Of a stretch of 37,605 nucleotides of DNA, positions 16,646-24,862 are shown in pieces. The stretch's first letter is position 1; each line of letters begins with the position of its first letter. The notes under the pieces are model-generated. The model did not search any database. It was given only the letters and a program-made list of their open reading frames with translations, and was not told the origin of the DNA. Made by a program: the position numbers and the translations under genes. Origin of the DNA: an uncultured Flavobacterium sp. (lineage in GTDB: Bacteria; Bacteroidota; Bacteroidia; Flavobacteriales; Flavobacteriaceae); the NCBI GenBank assembly GCA_913061465.1, contig CAJXSU010000015.1:1-37605 (forward strand). Direction: 5' to 3'.

Positions 16646-18181
16646 ATGCTAGAAAAAGTATATGGTTCTGCCGTCTTTGGCATAGAAGCCACCACCATAA
16701 CGGTAGAAGTAAATATAGACAAAGGAATAGGATATCATTTGGTAGGTTTGCCAGATAATGCTGTTCGCGAAAGTAGTTATCGTATTTCTGCAGCCCTTAA
16801 CAACAACAACTTTAAATTACCCGGGAAAAAAATAACCATTAACATGGCTCCTGCAGACCTCCGTAAAGAGGGGGCTGCCTATGATTTAACCCTAGCCATA
16901 GGTATTTTAACAGCCTCCAAGCAAATAACTTTTACAGATTTAGCACAATATATGATGATGGGAGAATTGTCTTTAGATGGCAATGTACAACCTATAAAAG
17001 GAGCTTTGCCTATTGCTATTAAAGCCAAAGAAGAGGGGTTTACATCCTTTATTCTTCCTCAAAAAAATGCTAGGGAAGCAGCCATTGTTGAAGGTATAGA
17101 GGTATTGGGTGTAGACAACATCATGGAAGTTATTGAGCATTTTAATGGCAAAAAAAAGATAGTACCCACCAAGGTAGATACCAAAGCTGAGTTTTATAAA
17201 AATTTAGCGCTTCCCGAGTTTGACTTTTCTGATGTAAAAGGGCAAGAATCTATTAAGCGGTGCATGGAAATTGCCGCAGCTGGAGGGCATAATATTATTC
17301 TCATTGGCCCACCAGGATCTGGGAAAACCATGTTGGCAAAAAGATTGTCTTCTATTTTACCGCCGATGTCTTTAGAAGAAGCTTTAGAAACTACCAAAAT
17401 TCATTCTGTAGTGGGTAAAACAAAAGATCACGGTTTGTTATATGAACGGCCGTTTAGAGCACCACACCATACCATTTCAGATGTAGCTTTGGTTGGGGGC
17501 GGACAATACCCTCAACCTGGAGAGATCTCTTTATCTCATAATGGGGTGTTGTTTTTAGATGAACTACCAGAATTTAAACGAACGGTTTTGGAAGTGATGA
17601 GGCAACCCCTTGAAGACAGGGAGGTAACCATCTCTAGGGCACGTTTTACGGTTACCTACCCTAGTAGTTTTATGTTGGTGGCTAGTATGAATCCTAGCCC
17701 TTCTGGTTTTTTTAATGATGGAAACAACCCCTTGGCAAGTTCACCTCAAGAAATGCAGCGCTATTTAGGAAGAATCTCCGGCCCACTATTAGATAGAATA
17801 GACATTCATATAGAAGTAACCCCAGTTCCTTTTGAGAAACTCTCAGAAGAACGTAAAGGAGAATCTTCGATGGTCATTAGAAAACGAGTTACTGCAGCAA
17901 GAGAGTTGCAAACACTGCGTTTTAAAGAGTTCAAAAATGTACACTATAATGCACAAATGAACGTAAAACACATCCGTGAATTTTGTAAGCTATCTGCAGA
18001 TAGTTTGTCTTTATTAAAAACTGCCATGGAAAAATTAAATCTTTCAGCTAGAGCCTATGACAGAATTTTAAAAGTGTCTAGAACCATTGCAGATATAGAT
18101 GCATCAGAGGATATAACATCATCTCACATAGCAGAAGCTATACAATACCGAAGTTTAGACAGAGAGGGTTGGTTGGGTTAA
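16646..18181 (+). CDS. comM: YifB/ComM family Mg-chelatase-like AAA+ ATPase
   Basis: A 511-aa protein of the ComM/YifB family; in naturally competent bacteria ComM acts as a branch-migration helicase during integration of transformed DNA. An N-terminal Lon-like ChlI domain starts at VYGSAVFGIEATT. The AAA+ core has Walker A GPPGSGKT from residue 221, then the FRAPHHTISDVALVGGG and LFLDELPEF (Walker B) blocks. A C-terminal Mg_chelatase domain carries LSARAYDRILKVSRTIADI. The frame is open back to TTG at 16625, but ATG at 16646 gives the usual M-L-x-K-V-Y-G-S start. Its TAA overlaps the convergent transporter's stop in a shared TTAA. Confidence 0.93.
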   Translation: MLEKVYGSAVFGIEATTITVEVNIDKGIGYHLVGLPDNAVRESSYRISAALNNNNFKLPGKKITINMAPADLRKEGAAYDLTLAIGILTASKQITFTDLAQYMMMGELSLDGNVQPIKGALPIAIKAKEEGFTSFILPQKNAREAAIVEGIEVLGVDNIMEVIEHFNGKKKIVPTKVDTKAEFYKNLALPEFDFSDVKGQESIKRCMEIAAAGGHNIILIGPPGSGKTMLAKRLSSILPPMSLEEALETTKIHSVVGKTKDHGLLYERPFRAPHHTISDVALVGGGQYPQPGEISLSHNGVLFLDELPEFKRTVLEVMRQPLEDREVTISRARFTVTYPSSFMLVASMNPSPSGFFNDGNNPLASSPQEMQRYLGRISGPLLDRIDIHIEVTPVPFEKLSEERKGESSMVIRKRVTAARELQTLRFKEFKNVHYNAQMNVKHIREFCKLSADSLSLLKTAMEKLNLSARAYDRILKVSRTIADIDASEDITSSHIAEAIQYRSLDREGWLG

Positions 18182-19608
18182 AAAATAAATGGAATTACAA
18201 ATATGTAATACAAAATAAGTAAACCTACTGCTAGGAGATTTAAAAGTACTCCAGCACGTACCATTTCACTCACTTTTACATACCCACTGGCAAATACAAT
18301 GGCATTTGGTGGAGTGGCCATGGGCAACATAAAGGCACAACTACTTGCCATGGTTACAGGAATCAATACATTTAATATTGGAATGTTTAAACCAATAGCA
18401 ATACCAGCAACCACAGGAGCCAAGACGGCTACCAATGCAACATTGCTCATAAGCTCTGTCATAAATAGCATTAATACTATTAGCAAACACACTACAATTA
18501 TTGGGCTAAAGCCACCGTTTTGAATACTTTCTGTAATAACAGCTACCAAACCACTGGTAGCCATTCCTTTTGCTAAGGCTAAACCTCCTCCAAATAGTAA
18601 TAAAATACCCCAAGCCAGCTTACTGGTATCGTTCCAATGCAATATGAAATTTCCTTTTGTAAAGCTTAATGGAATAGCAAATAAAGAAACTGCAGCTAGT
18701 AGACTAATAATGGTATCTGATAGTTGAAGGCCTGGAAAAATATAATTAATAAGGGTTCTTGATATCCATAAAAAAACAGTGACTGCAAAAACAGTAAGTA
18801 CTCTTTTCTCTTCTTTAGAAATAGCTCCTAAGCTTTTTAATTCGCTAGAAATTACATTTACTGAGGCCGAAAACTGAATATCATTACAAGGGAACATAAT
18901 TTTTACCAATACTAAATAACACAAACTCACCATGATGACAGAAAATGGCAATCCCATAGTCATCCATTTTAAAAAAGAGATTTGTGTATTGTATTCACTT
19001 TCTAGTAAGCCTATTAATACAGAGTTTGGTGGCGTTCCAATTACCGTAGCAATACCTCCTGCATTGGCAGAAAAGGCAATGCCAAGCATCACACTTAAAG
19101 CAAAGTTTTTATCTCCTTTGGTAAATCCGTCTTGATCATCTATGAGTAATTTTATCACAGAAATGGCTATGGGTAACATCACTACGGTACTTGCGGTATT
19201 GCTAATCCACATACTCATAAATGCAGTAGCAATCATAAACCCAAGAACAACTTTATTTGGGGTGGTGCCAGTCATTTTTATAATGGTAAGCGCAATTCTT
19301 TTATGTAGATTAACTTTCTCTAAAGCTAAGGCCAAGATAAATCCACCAAAAAATAAAAAGATAATAGGACTCCCATAATTGGCCCCTACGTCTGCAATGG
19401 GCATTACTTTTAATAATGGAAATAAAATAAGAGGTAACAAAGCAGTAACTGCAATATGCACTGCCTCAGTAATCCACCAAATCACCATCCAAATAGCAAC
19501 AGCTATTACAGCATCTCCGGTTTCAGAAACCAAATGAAAAGGAAGATTTAGAACTATAAAAAATAGTATGGGAGCTAAGAGTAAGCCTATCTTTTTTGAA
19601 AACGCCAT
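18178..19608 (-). CDS. DASS/SLC13 family sodium:carboxylate (or anion) symporter
   Basis: A 476-aa inner-membrane transporter with about eleven hydrophobic segments. The first family motif is S136-N-T138 in WISNTASTVVMLP. The second, near residue 388, is S-N-V in LMSNVALVAVLAP, so Thr is replaced by Val. The first and last thirds also show WWITEAVHIAVTALLP and SCAFMLPMATPPNAIVFASG, DASS hallmarks. The likely substrate is a C4-dicarboxylate or similar, but sulfate cannot be excluded. A strong minus-strand terminator-like hairpin lies only 22 nt before its start codon. TATCTTTA, a one-mismatch -7 box, overlaps the end of that hairpin's T-run. Confidence 0.88.
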   Translation of the reverse strand: MAFSKKIGLLLAPILFFIVLNLPFHLVSETGDAVIAVAIWMVIWWITEAVHIAVTALLPLILFPLLKVMPIADVGANYGSPIIFLFFGGFILALALEKVNLHKRIALTIIKMTGTTPNKVVLGFMIATAFMSMWISNTASTVVMLPIAISVIKLLIDDQDGFTKGDKNFALSVMLGIAFSANAGGIATVIGTPPNSVLIGLLESEYNTQISFLKWMTMGLPFSVIMVSLCYLVLVKIMFPCNDIQFSASVNVISSELKSLGAISKEEKRVLTVFAVTVFLWISRTLINYIFPGLQLSDTIISLLAAVSLFAIPLSFTKGNFILHWNDTSKLAWGILLLFGGGLALAKGMATSGLVAVITESIQNGGFSPIIVVCLLIVLMLFMTELMSNVALVAVLAPVVAGIAIGLNIPILNVLIPVTMASSCAFMLPMATPPNAIVFASGYVKVSEMVRAGVLLNLLAVGLLILYYIFVIPFIF

Positions 19609-19630
19609 GGATCGTATTTAATGCTAAAGA

Positions 19631-19660
19631 TAAAAAACCTCTCAATATTGAGAGGTTATT
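19631..19660 (-). terminator. Terminator-like hairpin stranded upstream of the DASS gene (copy A)
   Basis: AACCTCTC pairs with GAGAGGTT around a palindromic AATATT centre. On the minus strand it is followed by six T. It agrees at 25 of 27 positions with the ahcY-side terminator at 24811-24837. No minus-strand gene ends here, so its place in front of a start codon is odd; it is either an attenuator or a relic. Confidence 0.7.
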
Positions 19661-19927
19661 TAAGTAAAAGAAATAATTTTTAGTAATAATTAGGACGTAA
19701 TAATAACAAATTTTATTGTTTTAGACCAATAATAATTAAAAAATAGATTAATATTCTAAACATACTATTGTCACAATTGAGAAAACAATATGTTGAAAAT
19801 CTACTTTAAATTATTAAAATTGGAAATAATTAGATAAAAAAATGGTAAATATGACAATAATTTAATAATTTAATTTTTGTCACAACAATAAATATAGAGT
19901 ATTATTGTGTAGTAAAATCAGATTTAA
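19658..19927. other. AT-rich non-coding gap before the regulator gene
   Basis: No ORF, tRNA or known RNA motif is seen. The 9-mer TTGTCACAA occurs twice (19768-19776 and 19877-19885), and TGACAA near 19852 is inverted relative to the second copy. These could be operator sites for the neighbouring regulator. A near-match -7 region (TAATTTTTG, spacing one base too long) overlaps the second 9-mer. No exact minus-strand -7 box is seen. Confidence 0.4.
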
Positions 19928-21517
19928 ATGGCACACATTACATACATAATAAGTATTATCGCACTAATTGCCAATAACTTTTCAATTCATAAAATATATG
20001 ATGATAAGATATTTTACAATTTTGTTTCCTATGAAAATGAATTGTACATAAGTTCAAGTAATGGCATTCATAAAATTGATGAATCTGGTGATAATTTAAT
20101 TCTTTTTGATAAATCAATTTCTGGCCCAATAAATTCAATTTTTGAAAAAAATAATAATTATAAAGTTAAATTTATTGAATCACCAAATGTATATCCTAAA
20201 CTTTACACGGAAACAATAACAGATTTTGCATACCTAGACGACAACCTTTATGTTATAGCAAGAGGGAAATTATTAATTTACAACAACCTTAAATATTCAT
20301 TTAATCCTCAAGGGAGTGTAAGATCTATTTCTGAGAATGCAATTGGCACTTATAGTGGTGTTTATATTAATAGCAAAAAATTAAATAAAATCACGTATAC
20401 AGATGGACAAATTAGAGAATTTGATAGTATCACTTTTGTATGTTATAATGGTTTATTAAGCTATAAAAATAATATTGAGACTAAGCTGTACAATAATGAT
20501 AATTCCATAAGAACTAAAGGTGAGTATGGAGCAATATCAGACATTTATGCTATAGAAAAGTCTAAGTATATAGCTATTTCAGATAAAGGAATTTACAAAT
20601 ATGATTATGAACAAAATATTTTTGATTTAGTTTATACTAGTCAAAATAAAATTATTCCGGTAAGAAATAAGATAGATTCAAGAATTAAAGATCGAGAAGA
20701 ATTTAACTTTGTAGACAATAAAAGATACATGTCTTTAAATGTAAAAGACTATAGTATAAATATAGTAGAGGATGATATCAAATTCGATATTAAAGATATT
20801 TTAGAGAGCGATATCGATGGTAATTATTTTTATGCGATTTCAAAAAATAATTTATTACTTAGTTTAAAAAGAACAAAAAAAGGCATAAGATTAGTAAACC
20901 AGTATTCTATTAAAACAACAGCTCACACAATTTCTGATTATGAAAATTTAATATTTTTATCTGGTGATAAAGGGTTAAGTATTTTTGAAAAAACAAAAAA
21001 AAAGATAGTTGATAATTATATAGTTGATGAATTTAATAGAGGTGCAGTTTATAAAGCAGATAATAAGATAAGTTTCGGTAGCATTCATGGTGTATACTCA
21101 ATAGATGATGTAAATGATTTTAAAAAAAATATAATTTTCAAAGATTTTAAAATCAAGAATAACAATAACTACCTGTATGCTGGAGTTGTATTATTCACAG
21201 TTATTTTTATTATAATTATTAAATTTTTAAACAAAAAAAATATTACAGATGAACAATTGGTTTTTAGTATAAAACGTTTTATTCGTAAAAACTTGAGTGG
21301 TGTAACTTTAAAAATGTTAGAAATTGAATTTAACCTAGATTACAATGAAATTAATAGTTTAAATAAAAATTTCAAACCCGCTAAATACATAAAAAAAGAA
21401 AGATTAGAGTTAACAAAAAAAATGCTTAACGATAGAAAATCAATATCAGAAATTTCAGAAAAAACTGGATATTCAGAAACATACCTCCTTAAGAATAAAT
21501 ATAAATTTTTGAAATAA
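19928..21517 (+). CDS. Membrane-anchored AraC-type one-component regulator with extracytoplasmic beta-rich sensor
   Basis: A 529-aa protein. An N-terminal hydrophobic segment (about 4-18) is a signal or anchor. Residues about 25-410 are beta-rich and built of repeating short strands (NELYISSSNGIHKID, NLYVIARGKLLIYN, KYIAISDKGIYKYD, NLIFLSGDKGLSIFE), resembling a degenerate beta-propeller. A single helix follows at about 414-434 (YAGVVLFTVIFIIIIKF). The last 85 residues carry two helix-turn-helix units, the second being SISEISEKTGYSETYLLKNK, the AraC pattern. The inferred topology is periplasmic sensor, membrane helix, cytoplasmic DNA-binding domain. No kinase or receiver domain lies between. 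It probably controls the wza-wzc pair 212 bp downstream. Codon use is very AT-rich. Confidence 0.72.
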   Translation: MAHITYIISIIALIANNFSIHKIYDDKIFYNFVSYENELYISSSNGIHKIDESGDNLILFDKSISGPINSIFEKNNNYKVKFIESPNVYPKLYTETITDFAYLDDNLYVIARGKLLIYNNLKYSFNPQGSVRSISENAIGTYSGVYINSKKLNKITYTDGQIREFDSITFVCYNGLLSYKNNIETKLYNNDNSIRTKGEYGAISDIYAIEKSKYIAISDKGIYKYDYEQNIFDLVYTSQNKIIPVRNKIDSRIKDREEFNFVDNKRYMSLNVKDYSINIVEDDIKFDIKDILESDIDGNYFYAISKNNLLLSLKRTKKGIRLVNQYSIKTTAHTISDYENLIFLSGDKGLSIFEKTKKKIVDNYIVDEFNRGAVYKADNKISFGSIHGVYSIDDVNDFKKNIIFKDFKIKNNNNYLYAGVVLFTVIFIIIIKFLNKKNITDEQLVFSIKRFIRKNLSGVTLKMLEIEFNLDYNEINSLNKNFKPAKYIKKERLELTKKMLNDRKSISEISEKTGYSETYLLKNKYKFLK

Positions 21518-21728
21518 ATATTATATCCAATAAATTTATCCCTAATAACTTTTCTCCCAGCATTATCAGCATGTAATGATGTGATTCTATACAAGACCTT
21601 ATTCTAATGGGCATGAGACGAAAAAGATGTTTTTTAAAAAAATAGATGTTTTATTAAAAATAAAAATATTTATCTGTACATAAAAATAATTGTAATTATG
21701 CTTCATAATTAAAAACAAATCCCCTCAC
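21518..21728. other. Non-coding gap between regulator and wza
   Basis: It shows no convincing gene, no TAnnTTTG box and no T-tailed hairpin. AGATGTTTT occurs twice, about 20 bp apart (near 21630-21655). Likely the wza leader and promoter, but no element stands out. Confidence 0.35.
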
Positions 21729-22475
21729 GTGCTACATTGTAAAATATACATACGTATTATTTTTTTATTTTTTATTTTGACCAGCTGCTCAAATAGTAAG
21801 GTTTTATTTAAAAATATCCCCGATAACATCAAATTAAAAATTCCAGAAGCTATCATAACTTATGGAGATTTAATTGATGTTAATATTTCTTCCTTGAACA
21901 ATCAAAGTACTTCAATTTTTTCACCAACAACATTAAGTAAAATAGGAACAATACGGAATGCAGAGGCAAGGAAATTAGATGGTTACTTGGTAGACGGTAT
22001 GGGAAATATTGATCTGCCAATTTTAGGAAAAATAAAAGCCTTTGGTTTAACTTGTAATTTACTTTCTGAAGCTATTAAAGTAAAATTGAAAGAATACACT
22101 CAAAATCCAAATGTTAGAACTAAAATTCTGAATTTTAGAGTTTCAATTTTAGGTGAAGTAGCTAGGCCAGGCACATTTGATGTTATAGATCAAAATATTT
22201 CTTTTACAGAACTCATTAGTAGAGCTGGAGATTTTAATAAAAATGCAGATCCAACTAAAGTTATGATCATTAGGAGTTCTAATAACGAAATTGAAACTCA
22301 ATATATAGACCTAACCTCCCATGAGTTTTTTAACTCAGCATATTATTTTCTCAAACAAAATGACAAAATTTATGTAAGGCCTGACAAGGCCTCATTGGCA
22401 TTTGATTTTGGGATTTTAAGAAATGCTGGAGTACTATCATTATTAACATCAATAGTTGTATTAATTGTAAGGTAA
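21729..22475 (+). CDS. wza: Polysaccharide export outer-membrane lipoprotein (Wza-like)
   Basis: A 248-aa OPX protein. A lipoprotein signal ends L-T-S-C19. A Poly_export domain (about 40-120) holds YGDLIDVNI and DGMGNIDLPILGKIKAFGLT. A SLBB-type segment (about 137-200) holds VSILGEVARPGTFDV. A C-terminal hydrophobic helix (about 228-247) would form the outer-membrane alpha-helical pore. I chose the GTG at 21729 because no ATG precedes the lipobox in frame and the upstream ATG frame closes at once. Its stop TAA shares a base with the wzc ATG. It exports a surface polysaccharide of unknown structure together with Wzc. Confidence 0.88.
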   Translation: MLHCKIYIRIIFLFFILTSCSNSKVLFKNIPDNIKLKIPEAIITYGDLIDVNISSLNNQSTSIFSPTTLSKIGTIRNAEARKLDGYLVDGMGNIDLPILGKIKAFGLTCNLLSEAIKVKLKEYTQNPNVRTKILNFRVSILGEVARPGTFDVIDQNISFTELISRAGDFNKNADPTKVMIIRSSNNEIETQYIDLTSHEFFNSAYYFLKQNDKIYVRPDKASLAFDFGILRNAGVLSLLTSIVVLIVR

Positions 22476-24781
22476 TGCAGGTTGAGAACGGACATAGCTC
22501 AGAAGATCAAACAGATCTAATCGAAATCATATTTACTGTTTTATCTCACAGGTGGTTGATTGCTTCGTCTATAGTCATATTTTTAATTACCGGACTTGTA
22601 TATAATTATTATCATCATGATATATTTAAAACTTATGCTACACTATTAGTTAGCGAAGATCAATCTGACCCGTCTTCTTTTATCAATAATAATGAATATC
22701 AATTTCTTTATAATAATAATCTTAAAAGTCAAGATCAAGTTTCTATTTTTAAATCAACATTGATCTTAAACCAAGTAATAGAAAAATTAGGAATTAATTA
22801 CAGATATTTTAAAAAGAATAAATGGAAGGCTAATACACTTTTAACAAAAGAATCGCTGCCATTTGAATTTATTTTTAAACAAACCATAACTGAAAATAAA
22901 TGTAGTATTAGTTATGATAAAGAAAATGTTATCATAATAATAAATGATAATACATTTTCATTTTCAAAAAGAGAACGGAAGTTTGAAAATTCAATTTTTT
23001 CATACACACCAAAATTTATAAATTATGAAGGGAAAGACACCTACATAATAAAACAATTTAGCATGGTAAATACCATCAATGGTGTAAAATCAAATTACAT
23101 AATTAATGAACCTAAAAAATCAAATACCTACAGAATTTCGTATGCAGGACCTAACAAAGATTTAAATTCAAAAATTCTGAGAGGGATTGTAGATGGAATT
23201 AAAGAACACAATCTAAGAGAGAAAAAAAATGTTTATAAACTGTCTATCAATTTTATTGATTCAAGAATTTCTAAATTAAAAATAAAAATTGATTCTTTGA
23301 ATTCTGTAATTTCTGATTTTAAGATTTCAAATGGTGTATATATGCCTGCAGCTCAAACTAATTCAGTTTTGAATAATTTAAATGAAATTGAGCAAAAAAT
23401 ATTTAAAAATAAATTACAAAGTGAACTCTCTGTTAAATTATTAAATGAAGTAGAAAAACAAAATTCTTTTGAGCTTTTACCAACTGATATTGGTATTGAA
23501 AATGAAAATATTAATGCCATGATTTTTCAGTTTAATAAAATTATTTTAGAAAAAAATAATTTACTTGTTGAGGCTACAGAAAAAAACCCATTAGTAATTC
23601 AATCACAGAACCAACTCATAGACTTAAGATCTAATATTCTAAATAGTTTACATATCTATATTAATAAATTAAAAATGAAATTAAATAGGTATGATGATTA
23701 TAAACAAAAAAGTAATTCACTGGTTGGGGTAATACCTCTCAGAGAATCCGAATTAAGCAATTTAGATAGAGACCTCTTACTTTTAAATAATTTGTATTCG
23801 TATTTATCGCAAAAAAAAGAGGAGGCATTAATTAATTTATCCTCTTTAGAGTCGAATATTAAATTAATTAATGATGTTGATTATGTATTAGAATTAAAAT
23901 CTAATAAGTCAAAAACATTAGCATATTTCTTATTTGCAGGGTTATTTCTCCCAGTTGGATTTAGTCTTAGCTTATTTTTTATTAGAACTTTTTTTATTGA
24001 CATAGAATACCTTAAAGAAAAGCTCATTAACATAGATTTTTTAGGAGTTATCAAGTTTTCAAAAGATAAACTATCAAATGAGAATAAAGCATTGCATAAC
24101 GAGCTTTTGAAAAGAATTTATCATAATTTAAATTTGATGATTCCTAAATCAAAAAAAGGGAAGTCAATTATGATTACTTCTTGTATTAAAAATGAAGGAA
24201 AAACACATACTGCATTCAATCTTTCAACTTTTTTAGCCAGTAATGATAAAAAAATTATTCTTGTTGGAACTGATGTACGAAATCCTGATTTGTCAAAATT
24301 ATTTGACTCCAATGAAATTCAACACAAGGGATTAACAGATATAATTAGAGACAATTCTAATAAAGTTGAAGAACTTTTTGAAGAGTACAAGATCTCCAAC
24401 AATCAGCTCGATACTCTTTTTGTTGGGACAGAAACTAACACTAAAATAAACATTTACAATAGCAAAAAATTTGATGAATTAACTTCTTACCTAGAGAAAA
24501 AATATGATTATATAATTTTTGATACTGCACCTGTCTTATTTATGGTTGATTCATTGGAGTTGTTAAAAAAATCAGATTATATTATTCATGTTTTTAGAAA
24601 AAACTTTTCATCTAAAAAAGTGGCTAACTATGTAGTAGATTATAAGAAGAAATATAACTTAAAAAACATAGGATATATAATAACTGATGATTCTAAACCA
24701 GATAAACTAATTGACAAATATGGATATGGATATGGATATGGATATGGATATGGATATGGATATGGATATGGAGTTAATTAA
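22475..24781 (+). CDS. wzc: Wzc-like polysaccharide co-polymerase / BY-family tyrosine kinase
   Basis: A 768-aa inner-membrane PCP-2a protein. Helices lie at about 28-48 and 485-507, with a long periplasmic coiled-coil region between (residues about 250-460). The cytoplasmic kinase has Walker A N573-E-G-K576-T, Walker A' around D600 (VGTDVRNP) and Walker B around D683 (IIFDTAP). The usual Gly before E-G-K is Asn, and the first Walker A' Asp is Gly; I recall the latter variant from other Bacteroidota enzymes. The C-terminus is a tyrosine tail of nine Tyr-Gly pairs, the autophosphorylation cluster, encoded by a perfect hexamer repeat. No phosphatase (Wzb), flippase or polymerase gene is adjacent. 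Confidence 0.9.
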   Translation: MQVENGHSSEDQTDLIEIIFTVLSHRWLIASSIVIFLITGLVYNYYHHDIFKTYATLLVSEDQSDPSSFINNNEYQFLYNNNLKSQDQVSIFKSTLILNQVIEKLGINYRYFKKNKWKANTLLTKESLPFEFIFKQTITENKCSISYDKENVIIIINDNTFSFSKRERKFENSIFSYTPKFINYEGKDTYIIKQFSMVNTINGVKSNYIINEPKKSNTYRISYAGPNKDLNSKILRGIVDGIKEHNLREKKNVYKLSINFIDSRISKLKIKIDSLNSVISDFKISNGVYMPAAQTNSVLNNLNEIEQKIFKNKLQSELSVKLLNEVEKQNSFELLPTDIGIENENINAMIFQFNKIILEKNNLLVEATEKNPLVIQSQNQLIDLRSNILNSLHIYINKLKMKLNRYDDYKQKSNSLVGVIPLRESELSNLDRDLLLLNNLYSYLSQKKEEALINLSSLESNIKLINDVDYVLELKSNKSKTLAYFLFAGLFLPVGFSLSLFFIRTFFIDIEYLKEKLINIDFLGVIKFSKDKLSNENKALHNELLKRIYHNLNLMIPKSKKGKSIMITSCIKNEGKTHTAFNLSTFLASNDKKIILVGTDVRNPDLSKLFDSNEIQHKGLTDIIRDNSNKVEELFEEYKISNNQLDTLFVGTETNTKINIYNSKKFDELTSYLEKKYDYIIFDTAPVLFMVDSLELLKKSDYIIHVFRKNFSSKKVANYVVDYKKKYNLKNIGYIITDDSKPDKLIDKYGYGYGYGYGYGYGYGYGVN
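24719..24772 (+). repeat. Nine perfect TATGGA hexamers encoding the Wzc tyrosine tail
   Basis: Fifty-four bases of uninterrupted TATGGA repeats, each coding Tyr-Gly, lie just before the last codons Val-Asn-stop. The unit is a multiple of three, so slippage changes the number of tyrosines without a frameshift. Confidence 0.95.
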
Positions 24782-24810
24782 ATTATAGAAGACTTGTAAA
24801 AGTCAAAAAA

Positions 24811-24842
24811 TAAAAAACCTCTCCATATGGAGAGGTTTTTTT
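24811..24842. terminator. Bidirectional terminator between wzc and ahcY (copy B)
   Basis: AACCTCTC/GAGAGGTT stem closed by the palindrome CATATG, with an A-run before and a T-run after, so it works on both strands for the convergent wzc and ahcY genes. It differs from copy A (19631-19657) only at two bases, which pair with each other. Confidence 0.85.
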
Positions 24843-24862
24843 ATGTAAAAAAATGTATTCTT

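Noticed and set aside
21340..21594. 84-aa minus-strand frame at the end of the regulator gene
   Set aside because: About two thirds lies antisense to the AraC-type domain and the rest in AT-rich gap; no family resemblance, no promoter.
19631..24842. Integrase-type attachment sites at the island edges
   Set aside because: No tRNA gene, no integrase gene, and the repeat is a functional terminator hairpin, so a simple duplication explains it better.
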